Shown here piece by piece: positions 1-8,701 of a DNA stretch of 46,673 nucleotides. Position 1 is the stretch's first letter; every line of letters begins with the position of its first letter. Below the pieces are notes generated by a model. That model saw only the letters and a list, made by a program, of their open reading frames with translations, had not been told where the DNA came from and did no database searches. The position numbers and the translations under genes were made by a program. Origin of the DNA: Photorhabdus cinerea (GTDB lineage Bacteria > Pseudomonadota > Gammaproteobacteria > Enterobacterales > Enterobacteriaceae); assembly GCF_011189575.1 (NCBI RefSeq), contig NZ_PUJW01000028.1:1-46673 (forward strand), read 5' to 3'.

Positions 1-134
1 GGCGTGAGTCGGCGAATGACATAGGGGCTCGCAGCTGTCAGGCTGCAATAAAGCCGGATATAAAGCTGCAACCTACCAGTCAATGTCAGAACAATGGAAG
101 CCTTGCAAACGGGATGCGTTCATATAAGGCTTAT

Positions 135-989
135 ATGTATCTGATTTCCAGTCGTCAAATGCTGAAAAAAGCTCTGTGTGAAGGCTATGCAGTCCCTGCG
201 TTTAATGTCCACAATCTGGAAACTGTTCAGGTGATAGCGGAAACCGCGGCTCGTCTGGCATCACCGGTGATTCTGGCGGGTACACCGGCTACCTTTAGCT
301 ATGCGGGCACTGACTATTTGGTGTCGATCTGTCAGGAAGCGGCACGTCGTCATAATTTGCCGCTGGCGCTACATCTCGATCATCATGAGGAATTGGAGGA
401 TATCAGCCATAAAGTGACCGCAGGTGTGCGTTCGGTAATGATTGATGGCTCGCATTTACCCTTTGAAGAGAATATTCGTAAGGTGACTGAGGTGGTACGA
501 TTTTGCCAGCGTTACGATGTTAGCGTTGAGGCGGAATTGGGGCGACTGGGGGGACAGGAAGATGATTTGAATGTCTCTAATACTGATAGCTTTTTTACCG
601 ATCCGCTGGCAGCGAAAGCTTTTGTGGCCCGTACCGGTATTGATTCGCTAGCGGTAGCGATTGGTTCTGCGCATGGTTTGTATCATGGTGAACCTCATCT
701 GGATTTTGAGCGGTTAGCGGCGATCAGGGAACGGGTGGATATTCCGTTAGTGTTGCATGGTGCGTCGGGTATTCCTGAAGCTATGGTACAGCAGGCGATT
801 GCTCTTGGCGTTTGTAAAGTCAATGTAGCGACTGATCTGAAAATTGCTTTTGCTGACGCAGTAAAAAGCTATTTTATTCAGCATCCGGATGCTAATGATC
901 CACGCAAATATATTGTGCCGGGAAAACAGGCTATGCAGGCAGTGGTTGAAGAAAAGATTCAGATTTGTGGCAGTGCAGGTAAGTTGTAA
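135..989 (+). CDS. Class II tagatose/fructose-bisphosphate aldolase, GatY/KbaY type
   Basis: This is a class II, zinc-dependent aldolase that most resembles the GatY/KbaY subunits cleaving tagatose-1,6-bisphosphate into DHAP and glyceraldehyde-3-phosphate. Visible family features are GYAVPAFN near the N-terminus, the metal-binding segment LALHLDHHEE, SVEAELGRLGGQEDD, DSLAVAIGSAHG, PLVLHGASG and KVNVATDLK. The ATG at 135 is preferred over the one at 114 because AAGG lies five bases before it and MYLISSRQML aligns with GatY; the product is then 284 aa, the usual family length. The frame stays open upstream to base 3, so an N-terminal extension or an upstream in-frame gene end cannot be excluded. 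The next gene, a secreted glycosidase, starts 45 bp downstream, suggesting a shared galactoside or aminogalactoside catabolic operon. GatY and KbaY cannot be told apart safely from this. Confidence 0.85.
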   Translation: MYLISSRQMLKKALCEGYAVPAFNVHNLETVQVIAETAARLASPVILAGTPATFSYAGTDYLVSICQEAARRHNLPLALHLDHHEELEDISHKVTAGVRSVMIDGSHLPFEENIRKVTEVVRFCQRYDVSVEAELGRLGGQEDDLNVSNTDSFFTDPLAAKAFVARTGIDSLAVAIGSAHGLYHGEPHLDFERLAAIRERVDIPLVLHGASGIPEAMVQQAIALGVCKVNVATDLKIAFADAVKSYFIQHPDANDPRKYIVPGKQAMQAVVEEKIQICGSAGKL

Positions 990-1034
990 AGGTAAAGGTT
1001 CTGTTTTTTCAATTATCTGATAAAGGAAATTGCT

Positions 1035-2939
1035 GTGAAAATAAGAACGTTAAATAAAATTACGCTTAGTTTGTTAGCCAGTTCTGTGTTGTGTAGTGCA
1101 TCGGTTTGGGCGGGTAGTTGGCAGTTGGAGGGTGATAATTACCACGTGGCTGTTAGCGACGGGCAGGGTAAAGTCACTCAGTTAAAATTTGAGAACCCGA
1201 AAAACCATGATCAAATCATCACTGACAATCTGTTTGAAATCACGTTGAAATCAGGAGAGAAGCTTGCGGCTAAAGATTTTCAGGTCACTGATATCAGCAA
1301 AAAGCGCAATCGTATTGTTGTTTCTCTGAAGCATGGCGATATACAGGTAAAAAATATTATTACAATGGAGGATAAAGATAAGTACGGCTCGTTTGAAATC
1401 ACTATTACACCGCAGGAAAACGCGTTGGAGCTTAGTTCTGTCTCGTTGATGCCATTTCGCACTAAAATCCCTTTTGTTCACGGCTCTATCGTCAGTTCAC
1501 CGATTATCAGCGATAGCTTCTTTATTGTTCCCGGTAATCCATTGATTAACACTGAGGCTGATAACGGAGACGTTTTGCAAAAAATTGCACTCTCTATCCC
1601 GTTAGAGCCGGGGAAAACGTTAAGTTATAAGACGTATATTGGTGTTTATCAGGAAGGGCAATTGCGGCGCAATGTTAATGAGTTTTTGAACAATGCTCGT
1701 CCGCGTAAATATAGTCCTTACCTACATTACAACTCTTGGTACGATATTGGTTTCTTCACTCCTTATACCGAACAAGAGGCGTTGAACCGTATCAAGCAGT
1801 TTGGGCAGGAGTTGGTGACTAAGCGCGGTGTGACGTTAAATGGTTATCTGTTTGATGATGGTTGGGATAACCTCAAAGGAGATTGGGGTTTTAGTCAGGC
1901 GTTTCCCCATGAGTTCAAAAATCTTAAACGGGCAGCGGATCAATATCGTGCTCGTTTAGGTATTTGGCTTTCTCCTTGGGGCGGTTATGGCCCACCTGGT
2001 GAGCAACGTGTTTCTCATGCGGCGGAGTTTGGTTATGAAGTGATAGATGGCAGATTTGCGCTTTCAGGCCCTAATTACTACGCCAATTTCCATAACCGGG
2101 TGCTCAATCTGATTCAACAACAAAATGTATCCATGTTTAAATTAGATGGCACCGGCAATGCTGATCGTGTGATTAAAGGGAGTGCATTCACCAGTGATTT
2201 TGATGCCGCTATCCATCTTATTGAAGATATGCGTAGTACAAGGAATGATCTGTTTATCAACTTAACGACAGGCACCAAAGCCACGCCTTCCTGGCTATTT
2301 TTCGCCGATTCTATTTGGCGTAATGGCTATGATGTGGAGTTTTACGGTAAAGGTTCCAAAGTGCAGCAGTGGCTGACCTACCGTGATGCGGAAACTTATC
2401 GTAATGTCGTAAGAAAAGGACCGTTATTCCCACTGAATTCTCTGATGCTGCATGGCATTGTTTATGCCAAACAGGCCAGGCATCTGGATAAACAGTCACC
2501 TAAAGATTTTGCCGATCAGGTTTGGAGCTATTTTGGCAGCGGTACTCAGTTACAGGAGATGTATGTTACGCCTGAACTGTTGACCACAGAGGATTGGGAT
2601 ACGTTAGCAAACGCGGCGAAATGGTCAGAGAAAAACCAAGATGTGCTGTTTGATACCCATTGGATTGGTAAAGATCCTACCGATCTAGAGGTGTACGGTT
2701 GGGGAGCCTGGAGTCCGAAAAAGTCGATTATTACTTTGCGCAATCCGGCTGATGAAGTGAAACAATATTATCTGGATCTGCAAAGCGATCTTGAATTGCC
2801 TGATAATCAGCTTTCGGTATATGACGTTAAGATAGACTATGGCGAAAACAACTCGGTGCCGAGGTTTATCAATAAAGCGGTGCTGATTACCCTTCAGCCG
2901 TTAGAGACGTTGACCTTTTCTCTGACCCCATCGAAATAA
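1035..2939 (+). CDS. Secreted alpha-galactosidase-like glycoside hydrolase (clan GH-D, GH36/melibiase-like)
   Basis: A 634-aa exported glycosidase. The N-terminus is a Sec signal peptide (basic MKIR, hydrophobic core, probable cleavage after ASVWA). A beta-rich N-terminal domain precedes a TIM barrel carrying FDDGWD (residues 273-278) and MFKLDGTGN, where Asp371 sits in the K-x-D position of the clan GH-D nucleophile. A C-terminal beta domain completes it. These are melibiase-type hallmarks, so release of alpha-linked galactose or a related sugar is likely, but the exact substrate is not shown. The start is GTG with AAGGA nine bases upstream. Its position behind a tagatose-bisphosphate-type aldolase fits uptake and use of a host galactoside or aminogalactoside. 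Some homologues carry the misleading label 'enterotoxin'. Confidence in the fold is high, in the substrate low. Confidence 0.8.
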   Translation: MKIRTLNKITLSLLASSVLCSASVWAGSWQLEGDNYHVAVSDGQGKVTQLKFENPKNHDQIITDNLFEITLKSGEKLAAKDFQVTDISKKRNRIVVSLKHGDIQVKNIITMEDKDKYGSFEITITPQENALELSSVSLMPFRTKIPFVHGSIVSSPIISDSFFIVPGNPLINTEADNGDVLQKIALSIPLEPGKTLSYKTYIGVYQEGQLRRNVNEFLNNARPRKYSPYLHYNSWYDIGFFTPYTEQEALNRIKQFGQELVTKRGVTLNGYLFDDGWDNLKGDWGFSQAFPHEFKNLKRAADQYRARLGIWLSPWGGYGPPGEQRVSHAAEFGYEVIDGRFALSGPNYYANFHNRVLNLIQQQNVSMFKLDGTGNADRVIKGSAFTSDFDAAIHLIEDMRSTRNDLFINLTTGTKATPSWLFFADSIWRNGYDVEFYGKGSKVQQWLTYRDAETYRNVVRKGPLFPLNSLMLHGIVYAKQARHLDKQSPKDFADQVWSYFGSGTQLQEMYVTPELLTTEDWDTLANAAKWSEKNQDVLFDTHWIGKDPTDLEVYGWGAWSPKKSIITLRNPADEVKQYYLDLQSDLELPDNQLSVYDVKIDYGENNSVPRFINKAVLITLQPLETLTFSLTPSK

Positions 2940-2955
2940 TCACCGTGTTATTAAC

Positions 2956-2987
2956 CTGCCCTGAATAAACTATTTTATTCGGGGCAG
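2956..2987. terminator. Strong hairpin between convergent glycosidase and hicB genes
   Basis: A 14-bp stem with one T-G wobble (CTGCCCTGAATAAA pairs with TTTATTCGGGGCAG) and a 4-base loop lies 16 bp after the glycosidase stop. No long T-run follows on either strand, so it is a probable but not canonical, possibly bidirectional, terminator. Confidence 0.5.
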
Positions 2988-3069
2988 TGATGATTTGAGG
3001 AAACTATTGTGATGGTGTTTTATTAGAAAAAAGCTAGCTTATTATCAATAACTTGACACCTCAGAGATA

Positions 3070-3480
3070 TTATATTTTGACTCTGCCAATAACTTTTTCT
3101 GCCGCTATGTGTGATAGAAAGCCAGAGCGACTCTTGTATTCTGGATGGCTTGTGACGAATTGATCAATACGGCGGATCAGTAATGATGGAAGAGTTACGT
3201 TGATTTTCTCTGATTTTCCCATTAACTGAGTAATATCCACATCAACTAATGCCCATATTGCTCCCGTATATTCAGGATCTGTTAGGTAGTTTTCTACGTT
3301 TGTCGCTTCTGGTACTGCTTCATTATCATCAATTAGCAATTCGATATGCGCTTCAATTGCTTCTCGGACGCTTTCTAGTGCGTCTGTAAAATTATCCCCT
3401 CCAGAAAAGCAACCCGGGATATCAGGGACACGGACGCCGAAGGATGAATGACCTTTATCAATAGCAACTGGATATAACAT
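3070..3480 (-). CDS. hicB: HicB-family antitoxin
   Basis: A 136-aa type II antitoxin of the HicAB system. The N-terminal half is the degenerate RNase H-like HicB fold (YPVAID..., VPDIPGCFSGGDNFTDAL). The C-terminal part, about residues 92-134, reads as a ribbon-helix-helix DNA-binding domain (KINVTLPSLLIRRIDQFV), which in this family binds the operon's own operator. The start has an excellent GGAGGT site seven bases upstream. It is normally co-transcribed behind hicA, which lies just upstream on this strand but is frameshifted here, so this copy looks like an orphan antitoxin that could still repress its promoter or act in trans on other HicA toxins. The frame is intact and of normal length. 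Confidence 0.88.
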   Translation of the reverse strand: MLYPVAIDKGHSSFGVRVPDIPGCFSGGDNFTDALESVREAIEAHIELLIDDNEAVPEATNVENYLTDPEYTGAIWALVDVDITQLMGKSEKINVTLPSLLIRRIDQFVTSHPEYKSRSGFLSHIAAEKVIGRVKI

Positions 3481-3501
3481 TTACACCTCCGAAAAGTGGA
3501 C

Positions 3502-3682
3502 TCAAAGTCCCGATTGTTTCTTGATACTTTTCAATGTTGGTGAAGGTATGTCCTTTTGTGGGTGTTTTACCGTTACCAATCCTTTCTTGGTTGGATGTTT
3601 GAATTGATGATGACTACCCTTTAACCCTCACCAAATACCATCCGTCAGCTTCTATCATTGCTATCGCGTTTCTGCTATCCAT
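3502..3682 (-). pseudogene. hicA: hicA toxin gene, frameshifted
   Basis: Read on the minus strand from 3682, the first 22 codons encode MDSRNAIAMIEADGWYLVRV followed by KG and then an in-frame TAG. Skipping one base restores SHHQFKHPTKKG, then VTVKHPQKD and a tail ending IKKQSGL with TGA at 3502-3504. Together this makes a 59-aa HicA (YcfA) mRNA interferase, including the conserved catalytic histidine in GSHHQF. The lesion is one extra G in the run at 3617-3619 (GGG where GG is expected). The break falls just before the catalytic residue, so the toxin should be inactive unless the slip is corrected or is a sequencing error. An ATG directly abutting GGAGG at 3682 is the most likely start. hicB follows 21 bp downstream. 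Confidence 0.85.
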
Positions 3683-3709
3683 CCTCCGGTTCTCTTGTTT
3701 TATCTTGAT

Positions 3710-3743
3710 AGGGTTATAATAACCCTACAATGTTATGTGTCAA
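3710..3743 (-). promoter_or_regulatory. hicAB promoter with palindromic operator over the -10
   Basis: On the minus strand a perfect TTGACA (3738-3743) and TATTAT (3716-3721) are separated by 16 bp and face hicA. A perfect 8-1-8 inverted repeat, AGGGTTAT-A-ATAACCCT (3710-3726), covers the -10. That is the expected place for autorepression by the HicB ribbon-helix-helix domain. The palindrome and boxes are seen directly; the assignment to HicB is inferred. Confidence 0.7.
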
Positions 3744-3916
3744 GATTAGCGGGTATTGACGTTGTGATTAGCTAATGGAATAGCTAAAAAGTCGGCCAGC
3801 TCGGTTTCATGAGCTAATATGAATCATAAGAAGATCTTGTCAGAATTGCCTGTGACTAAGCGGTATGGTAAGTCACAGTAATTGTTTTTTAAGAATTCAT
3901 TTAAAGGGTAAAACTA

Positions 3917-4478
3917 ATTAAAGCGTTGATCGTAGTCGATATGCTGAACGATTTTGTCACAGGAGCACTCGCCAATGAGGCGGATGCGATGAAGATCGTA
4001 CCGGTAATTAAACGGCTGATTAATTACGCCCGATGCCAATCCGATTGGCTGGTAGTTTATGCTAATGATGCTCACTGAACTGATGATCGGGAAATAGCTA
4101 TCTGGGGCAGACATGCAATGGCCGGAACACCGGGTGCTAATGTTATTGAGGCATTGGCTCCTGTCGGAGCAGATCGTGAAATTGTTTCTCCTAAGCGATT
4201 TTATGGGGCTTTCGATGGTAACCGATCTGGAAGATGTTTTTAAAGCGTATGGTGTGACGGAAGTTGTGTTAACCGGCCAACATATTCATTGTTGTGTCAG
4301 ACATACCGCCTATGGTGCGTTTATACGTGGTTATCGAATCAAGGTTTCATCAGATGCCGTGAGTGTTTTCCCTGGCGTTGATCAGGAAGCCGCCCTTGAT
4401 TATCTTAAAACTATTTATGGTGCTGAAATTACAACCAGTACCGCGTTAGGTGTGTTAATCAGGATAATTTATTTGTAA
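3917..4478 (+). pseudogene. Isochorismatase-family cysteine hydrolase, degraded
   Basis: The sequence encodes a recognisable isochorismatase/nicotinamidase-like hydrolase of about 185 aa, carrying VVDMLNDF (first catalytic Asp), SPKRFYGAF (catalytic Lys), and VVLTGQHIHCCVRHTAYGAF (catalytic Cys in HCCV). Three lesions are visible. The expected ATG before KALIVVD is ATT (3917). An in-frame TGA lies at 4076-4078 after YANDAH. A +1 shift near 4219-4222 (GGTAACC where GGTACC is expected) moves the second half into another frame, which stays open to 4478. The 121-codon open frame starting at 4113 is only the 3' part of this gene read from an internal ATG. No function should be expected. Its former substrate is unknown. 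Confidence 0.8.
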
Positions 4479-4550
4479 AGCTGTTAAGAAATTATCTGGC
4501 AGATACCTGTAAATATTGGCATCTGCCAGTTAAATATAAGTTAGTAAAAT

Positions 4551-5345
4551 CTAAATAACGGGTAAATTACGACCGTAATAAATTTCTTGTATCTCTTTTT
4601 TTAAGAGACGGGTAATTTCCTGCTTCTCAGTTTCACTCAATTGCTCTGGTGTGGCATTAAATAGATAATCATTCAGGTCAAATCTTTTTTGCATCATTTT
4701 TGTATGAAATAGATTTTCCTGATAAATATTGACATCCATCATGTAATACTGCGATTGGACTTCTTCGGTCATATAATTCTGAATAGAACTTATTTCGTGA
4801 TCGATATAGTGCTTCACGCCATTCACGTCTCTGGTAAAACCGCGGACGCGGTAATCCATTGTGACAATATCCGATTCTAGTTCGTGGATCAGATAATTTA
4901 GCGCTTTAAGAGGTGAAATAACACCGCAGGTCGATACCTCAATATCAGCTCGGAAAGTGCATATGCCACCACCCGGATGGCTTTCTGGGTAAGTGTGAAC
5001 ACAGATATGGCTTTTATCCAAATGAGCAACAACAGAATCAGGTAGTGGGCCTGGATTTTCAGTATTGTCCACATCCTTTGGGTCCATCGGTTCTTCGCTG
5101 ACGAGAATAGTGACACTGGCCCCTTGCGGTTCATAGTCCTGGCGGGCAATATTCAGAATATTTGCACCAATAATCGAACAGGTTTCGCTGAGAATTTCCG
5201 TTAAACGGTTAGCGTTATATTGTTCGTCAATGTAAGCGATATAGCTATCCCGATCGGCTTGGCTTTTTGCGTAACAGATATCATAAATACAAAAACTCAG
5301 GCTTTTTGTCAGGTTGTTAAAGCCGTGCAATTTCAGCTTGTGCAA
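4551..5345 (-). CDS. speD: S-adenosylmethionine decarboxylase proenzyme
   Basis: The 264-aa product matches the bacterial class 1A AdoMet decarboxylase, which makes the aminopropyl donor for spermidine. The proenzyme self-cleaves before Ser112 (HLDK-SHICVHTYPE) to create the pyruvoyl cofactor, and Ser112 is exactly at the E. coli position. Other conserved features are FRADIEVSTCG and the MDYRVRGFTRD stretch. It lies 28 bp (to the end of speE) downstream of the spermidine synthase gene on the same strand, the usual speED operon arrangement. Length and ends agree with the family. Confidence 0.96.
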   Translation of the reverse strand: MHKLKLHGFNNLTKSLSFCIYDICYAKSQADRDSYIAYIDEQYNANRLTEILSETCSIIGANILNIARQDYEPQGASVTILVSEEPMDPKDVDNTENPGPLPDSVVAHLDKSHICVHTYPESHPGGGICTFRADIEVSTCGVISPLKALNYLIHELESDIVTMDYRVRGFTRDVNGVKHYIDHEISSIQNYMTEEVQSQYYMMDVNIYQENLFHTKMMQKRFDLNDYLFNATPEQLSETEKQEITRLLKKEIQEIYYGRNLPVI

Positions 5346-5373
5346 TTTAATTCACTTCCTGGCTAATGGGTGA

Positions 5374-6237
5374 TTATTGGTTTATAGATAATGCATCCAG
5401 CAGGTATTGCGGTAAGGCAAAGCTACCTGTGTGAACAGCTGGGTTGTAGTAGCGGCAGGTAAAGCCCGCACTGTCAAAGCGCTGCTGTAGTGTTGCCAGA
5501 TCCACCTGACGTAGTGTTGGGTTCTGACTTGCCCATGCAAAGGTCATAATTCCGCCGTAATAGGTAGGAATGGCAGCTTGGTAGAAACTGTTGTCAACGA
5601 AATAATTGCTCAATTTTTTATGGCTGGTCACCGCTTCATCCTGTTGCAGGAAACAGACACCATTTTGAGCAACAAAGATGCCACCTTCATTCAGACAGCG
5701 TTGGCAACCTTGATAGAATTCAGATGTAAATAATCCTTCACCAGGTCCGATCGGATCAGTGCAGTCAGAGATAATGACATCGAATTTCTGATCGGTGGTA
5801 TTAACGAAATTAACACCATCGTCAATGATCAGATTGAAGCGTGGATCATCATAAGCACCAGCATTATGGTTAGGCAGATATTGGCGGCAAAATTCAACTA
5901 CGCCAGCATCAATCTCAACCATAGTGATATTCTCAAGGTATTGATGGCGACAGACTTCACGTAACATACCGCCATCACCACCACCGATAATCAGTACTCG
6001 TTTAGCATTCCCATGGGCGAATAGAGGAACATGAGTCATCATTTCGTGGTAGATAAATTCATCACGTTCAGTCGTTTGTACTGTACCATCCAGCGCCATA
6101 ATGCGGCCTAACTCCGCATTTTCAAAGATAATCAAATCCTGATGCTCAGTTTTATCGTGATAAAGCACTTTATCGACGGAAAAATACTGACCAAAATTGG
6201 TGTGTAGGGTTTCGTGCCAAATTTCTTTTTGTGACAT
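5374..6237 (-). CDS. speE: Spermidine synthase (polyamine aminopropyltransferase)
   Basis: A 287-aa cytoplasmic enzyme that transfers the aminopropyl group from decarboxylated AdoMet to putrescine. Visible motifs are the nucleotide-binding VLIIGGGDGGMLREV, TMVEIDAGVVEFCRQYLPNH, the catalytic region ISDCTDPIGPGEGLF, and YYGGIMTFAWAS. The start at 6237 (MSQKEIWHETLH) is preferred over the in-frame ATG at 6255 because the latter lies within the GGAGGAAAG ribosome-binding site and E. coli SpeE begins at the equivalent point. It is followed by speD and preceded by yacC, as in E. coli. Confidence 0.95.
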   Translation of the reverse strand: MSQKEIWHETLHTNFGQYFSVDKVLYHDKTEHQDLIIFENAELGRIMALDGTVQTTERDEFIYHEMMTHVPLFAHGNAKRVLIIGGGDGGMLREVCRHQYLENITMVEIDAGVVEFCRQYLPNHNAGAYDDPRFNLIIDDGVNFVNTTDQKFDVIISDCTDPIGPGEGLFTSEFYQGCQRCLNEGGIFVAQNGVCFLQQDEAVTSHKKLSNYFVDNSFYQAAIPTYYGGIMTFAWASQNPTLRQVDLATLQQRFDSAGFTCRYYNPAVHTGSFALPQYLLDALSINQ

Positions 6238-6347
6238 ATCCCAGCTTTCCTCCACTATGATGACCGTGAAAATTGGGCTACATAATAGCCAACAATTCTC
6301 ATAGTTGCACGGTGAAATTTACCCCTTAAGGAGTAGCTGGAAAAGAA

Positions 6348-6695
6348 CTATTTAACGTAGGCGAATAGACTCAGTGAATCTCTAGCGAGAGCATGGCACT
6401 TTATCGCATTGGATAGGTAAATACCTTTTAGATCCTGATAGCTTTTTTCATTAAGGGTGTTCATCAATTGGCTATTGTAATTATTTAAATCCCACTTGTT
6501 ACGCTGGGCAAAATAGATAATGGCTCGTTTGATTTCCCGATCAGGAATTTGGCTGTAACCGCAGTCATATTTCAGGTAGATAAACACCGCTGTCAGATCC
6601 GCCAGATCTTCTGCTTCATCTTCTGTCAGCGCTTTTGCGGGGTGAGAAAAACCGAAAAGAACTAATATGTAAATCAAGAGGGATAATTTTCGCAT
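6348..6695 (-). CDS. yacC: YacC family periplasmic protein (PulS/OutS-like pilotin fold)
   Basis: A 115-aa protein with a Sec signal peptide (MRKLSLLIYILVLFGFSHPA, then KA-LTEDE). The mature part, with EDLADLTAVFIYLKYDCG, KWDLNNYN and CHALARDSLSLFAYVK, lines up along its whole length with E. coli YacC and ends identically. YacC belongs to the PulS/OutS-like family of small exported proteins related to secretin pilotins, but its own role is not established. Two cysteines (in YDCGY and IKCHA) could form a disulfide. It lies upstream of speE, the E. coli order. Confidence 0.9.
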   Translation of the reverse strand: MRKLSLLIYILVLFGFSHPAKALTEDEAEDLADLTAVFIYLKYDCGYSQIPDREIKRAIIYFAQRNKWDLNNYNSQLMNTLNEKSYQDLKGIYLSNAIKCHALARDSLSLFAYVK

Positions 6696-6811
6696 CTGTA
6701 TTATTATAATGAACTCATGTCAGGTTACGTTAACATATTAATATTTTTATTTCGCTAAAATTTATTTTTTTAAATTATTGTAAAGATCGACCTAAATCAC
6801 ATTCCCATTGC

Positions 6812-6842
6812 TTGACCTTCCTGTAAGGGGAACCTTTAGGTT
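6812..6842 (+). promoter_or_regulatory. CueR-type copper promoter of cueO
   Basis: TTGACC (6812-6817) and TAGGTT (6837-6842) are separated by 19 bp, the over-long spacing of MerR-family activated promoters. The spacer contains TTCCTGTAAGGGGAACC, close to the CueR box before E. coli cueO and copA (ACCTTCC...GGAAGG). Copper-induced expression by CueR is inferred from this match. Confidence 0.75.
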
Positions 6843-6888
6843 TCTTCTTTTATTGTTTATTCTCGGTTGACTTAATCAGGAAATGAAT

Positions 6889-8433
6889 ATGCAACGACGT
6901 GATTTTATTAAATTAGGTGCTGTTATTGGTGTATCCAGTTTGTTGCCTGTATGGAGCCGTTTCTCCTTTGCTAAACCCTACCCATTATTACCGATCCCGC
7001 CACAGATAACGCCAGATGAGACCGGTAAAATTATTATTGAAATCAATGCAGGGCAATCCTGTTTTAAGACCGGAACAGCGACTGAAACCTGGGGTTATAA
7101 CGGTGATTTACTTGGCCCTGCATTGAAATTGACTTCAGGTGAGCCCGTTACTATCGATATTCGTAATAACCTGCCGGAAGAGACGACGGTTCACTGGCAT
7201 GGTCTCGAAATTACCGGGGAAACCGATGGTGGTCCGCAAGCAGTGATTGCATCAGGTGGACATCGGACGGTCAGTTTTACCCTTGAACAGCCAGAAGCAA
7301 CTTGCTGGTTCCACCCGCATACGCATGGTAAGACTGGCTATCAGGTTGCTATGGGGCTGGGCGGATTAGTTCTGATTGAAGATGAGAACAGCATTAACGT
7401 TGGTTTGCCGAACCGATGGGGAGTAGATGATATCCCATTGATTTTGCAAGATAAACGTTTGAATAAAGAAGGGGAAATTGATTATCAACTGGATGTGATG
7501 AGCGCGGCTGTGGGGTGGTTCGGCGATATGATGCTGACCAATGGCGTTGTTTTACCTCAACATATTGCCCCACGCGGTTGGTTGCGTCTGCGATTGCTGA
7601 ATGGCTGCAATGCCCGTAGCCTGAATATTGCTGCCAGTGATGGTCGTGAATTGTATGTTGTTGCCAGTGATGGTGGTTTGTTAGCCGAGCCAGTTGTGGT
7701 TAATGAGTTATCGATTCTGGCGGGAGAACGTTTTGAAGTATTGGTGAATACGTTTGATGGAAAAACTTTCGATCTGGTGACTTTACCTGTGATGCAGATA
7801 GGAATGACACTACCGCCGTTCGATCAACCATTGCCTGTTTTACGCATTCAACCTCAGCTTTTTTCTAGCCGCATAATACTGTCAGAGCAGCTTGCCTCGC
7901 TTCCTGCATTGCCTTCTTTGACGGGCCTGAACAGACGCAATTTACATCTGACGATGGATAGTCGTCTGGATATGCAGGGGATGATGATGATATCTCAGCG
8001 TTACGGTGAGCAAGCTATGGCGGGTATGGCAATGCATCATGGGAATATGAACCACGGAGATATGCATCATGGTGGTGAATTAAATTTCCATCACGCGAAC
8101 ACTATCAATGGACAGGCTTTCTCAATGACAGAACCCGCTTTTGATGTGAAACAGGGGCAGTATGAGCGCTGGGTGATTTCAGGGGTTGGCGATATGATGC
8201 TGCATCCGTTCCATATCCACGGCACGCGTTTTCGTATTTTGAGTGAAAATGGTCGTAAACCTGCCGCTCACCGTAGCGGTTGGAAAGATATTGTTCATGT
8301 GGAAGGTAAGGAGAGTGAAGTGTTGGTTCAGTTCAATCATACGGCGGGAGCCAAACATCCATTTATGGCGCATTGTCATCTGTTGGAACATGAGGATACC
8401 GGTATGATGCTGGGTTTTACTGTTAGTCAATAA
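6889..8433 (+). CDS. cueO: Multicopper oxidase CueO
   Basis: A 514-aa periplasmic multicopper oxidase that oxidises Cu(I) and protects against copper stress. A Tat signal (MQRRDFIKLG...SFAK) shows export in folded form. All copper sites are visible: HWHG, HPHTHG, HPFHIHG and HCHLLEHEDTGMM. A Met/His-rich segment (MQGMMMIS, AMAGMAMHHGNMNHGDMHHG) corresponds to the CueO substrate-copper loop. The ATG at 6889 is preferred over the one at 6883 because AGGA (6878-6881) is then seven bases away and MQRRDF matches E. coli. In E. coli the next gene is gcd; here that place is taken by unrelated small genes. Confidence 0.96.
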   Translation: MQRRDFIKLGAVIGVSSLLPVWSRFSFAKPYPLLPIPPQITPDETGKIIIEINAGQSCFKTGTATETWGYNGDLLGPALKLTSGEPVTIDIRNNLPEETTVHWHGLEITGETDGGPQAVIASGGHRTVSFTLEQPEATCWFHPHTHGKTGYQVAMGLGGLVLIEDENSINVGLPNRWGVDDIPLILQDKRLNKEGEIDYQLDVMSAAVGWFGDMMLTNGVVLPQHIAPRGWLRLRLLNGCNARSLNIAASDGRELYVVASDGGLLAEPVVVNELSILAGERFEVLVNTFDGKTFDLVTLPVMQIGMTLPPFDQPLPVLRIQPQLFSSRIILSEQLASLPALPSLTGLNRRNLHLTMDSRLDMQGMMMISQRYGEQAMAGMAMHHGNMNHGDMHHGGELNFHHANTINGQAFSMTEPAFDVKQGQYERWVISGVGDMMLHPFHIHGTRFRILSENGRKPAAHRSGWKDIVHVEGKESEVLVQFNHTAGAKHPFMAHCHLLEHEDTGMMLGFTVSQ

Positions 8434-8701
8434 TCTTGTTAACAGATTGACTCTGGCTTGGCTTATCAGGGGCAGTCTCACTGTGCCTTATAGTCCATAG
8501 TTATGTAGTCTTTTCAATGAATTATTGTTATAGGATGTACATGATAGAACAAAGGTTATACGCAATTGCTTCTACTATGAACTGGTGTTGATAGATGCTT
8601 AATCAGTAGTAAATGGACACAACAAAGTATTGTCAGTGATTACTGCAGGTATTAGACTATGATACAGTTGGTTGTTTGTTACTCAGTGAAGGAGAGGTGA
8701 A

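Noticed and set aside
4113..4478. 121-codon plus-strand open frame as an independent gene
   Set aside because: It is the 3' part of the frameshifted isochorismatase-family gene; its first 35 residues are out-of-frame sequence.
8179..8481. 100-codon minus-strand frame over the end of cueO
   Set aside because: Shadow of the copper-site coding region of cueO; no start signal of its own.
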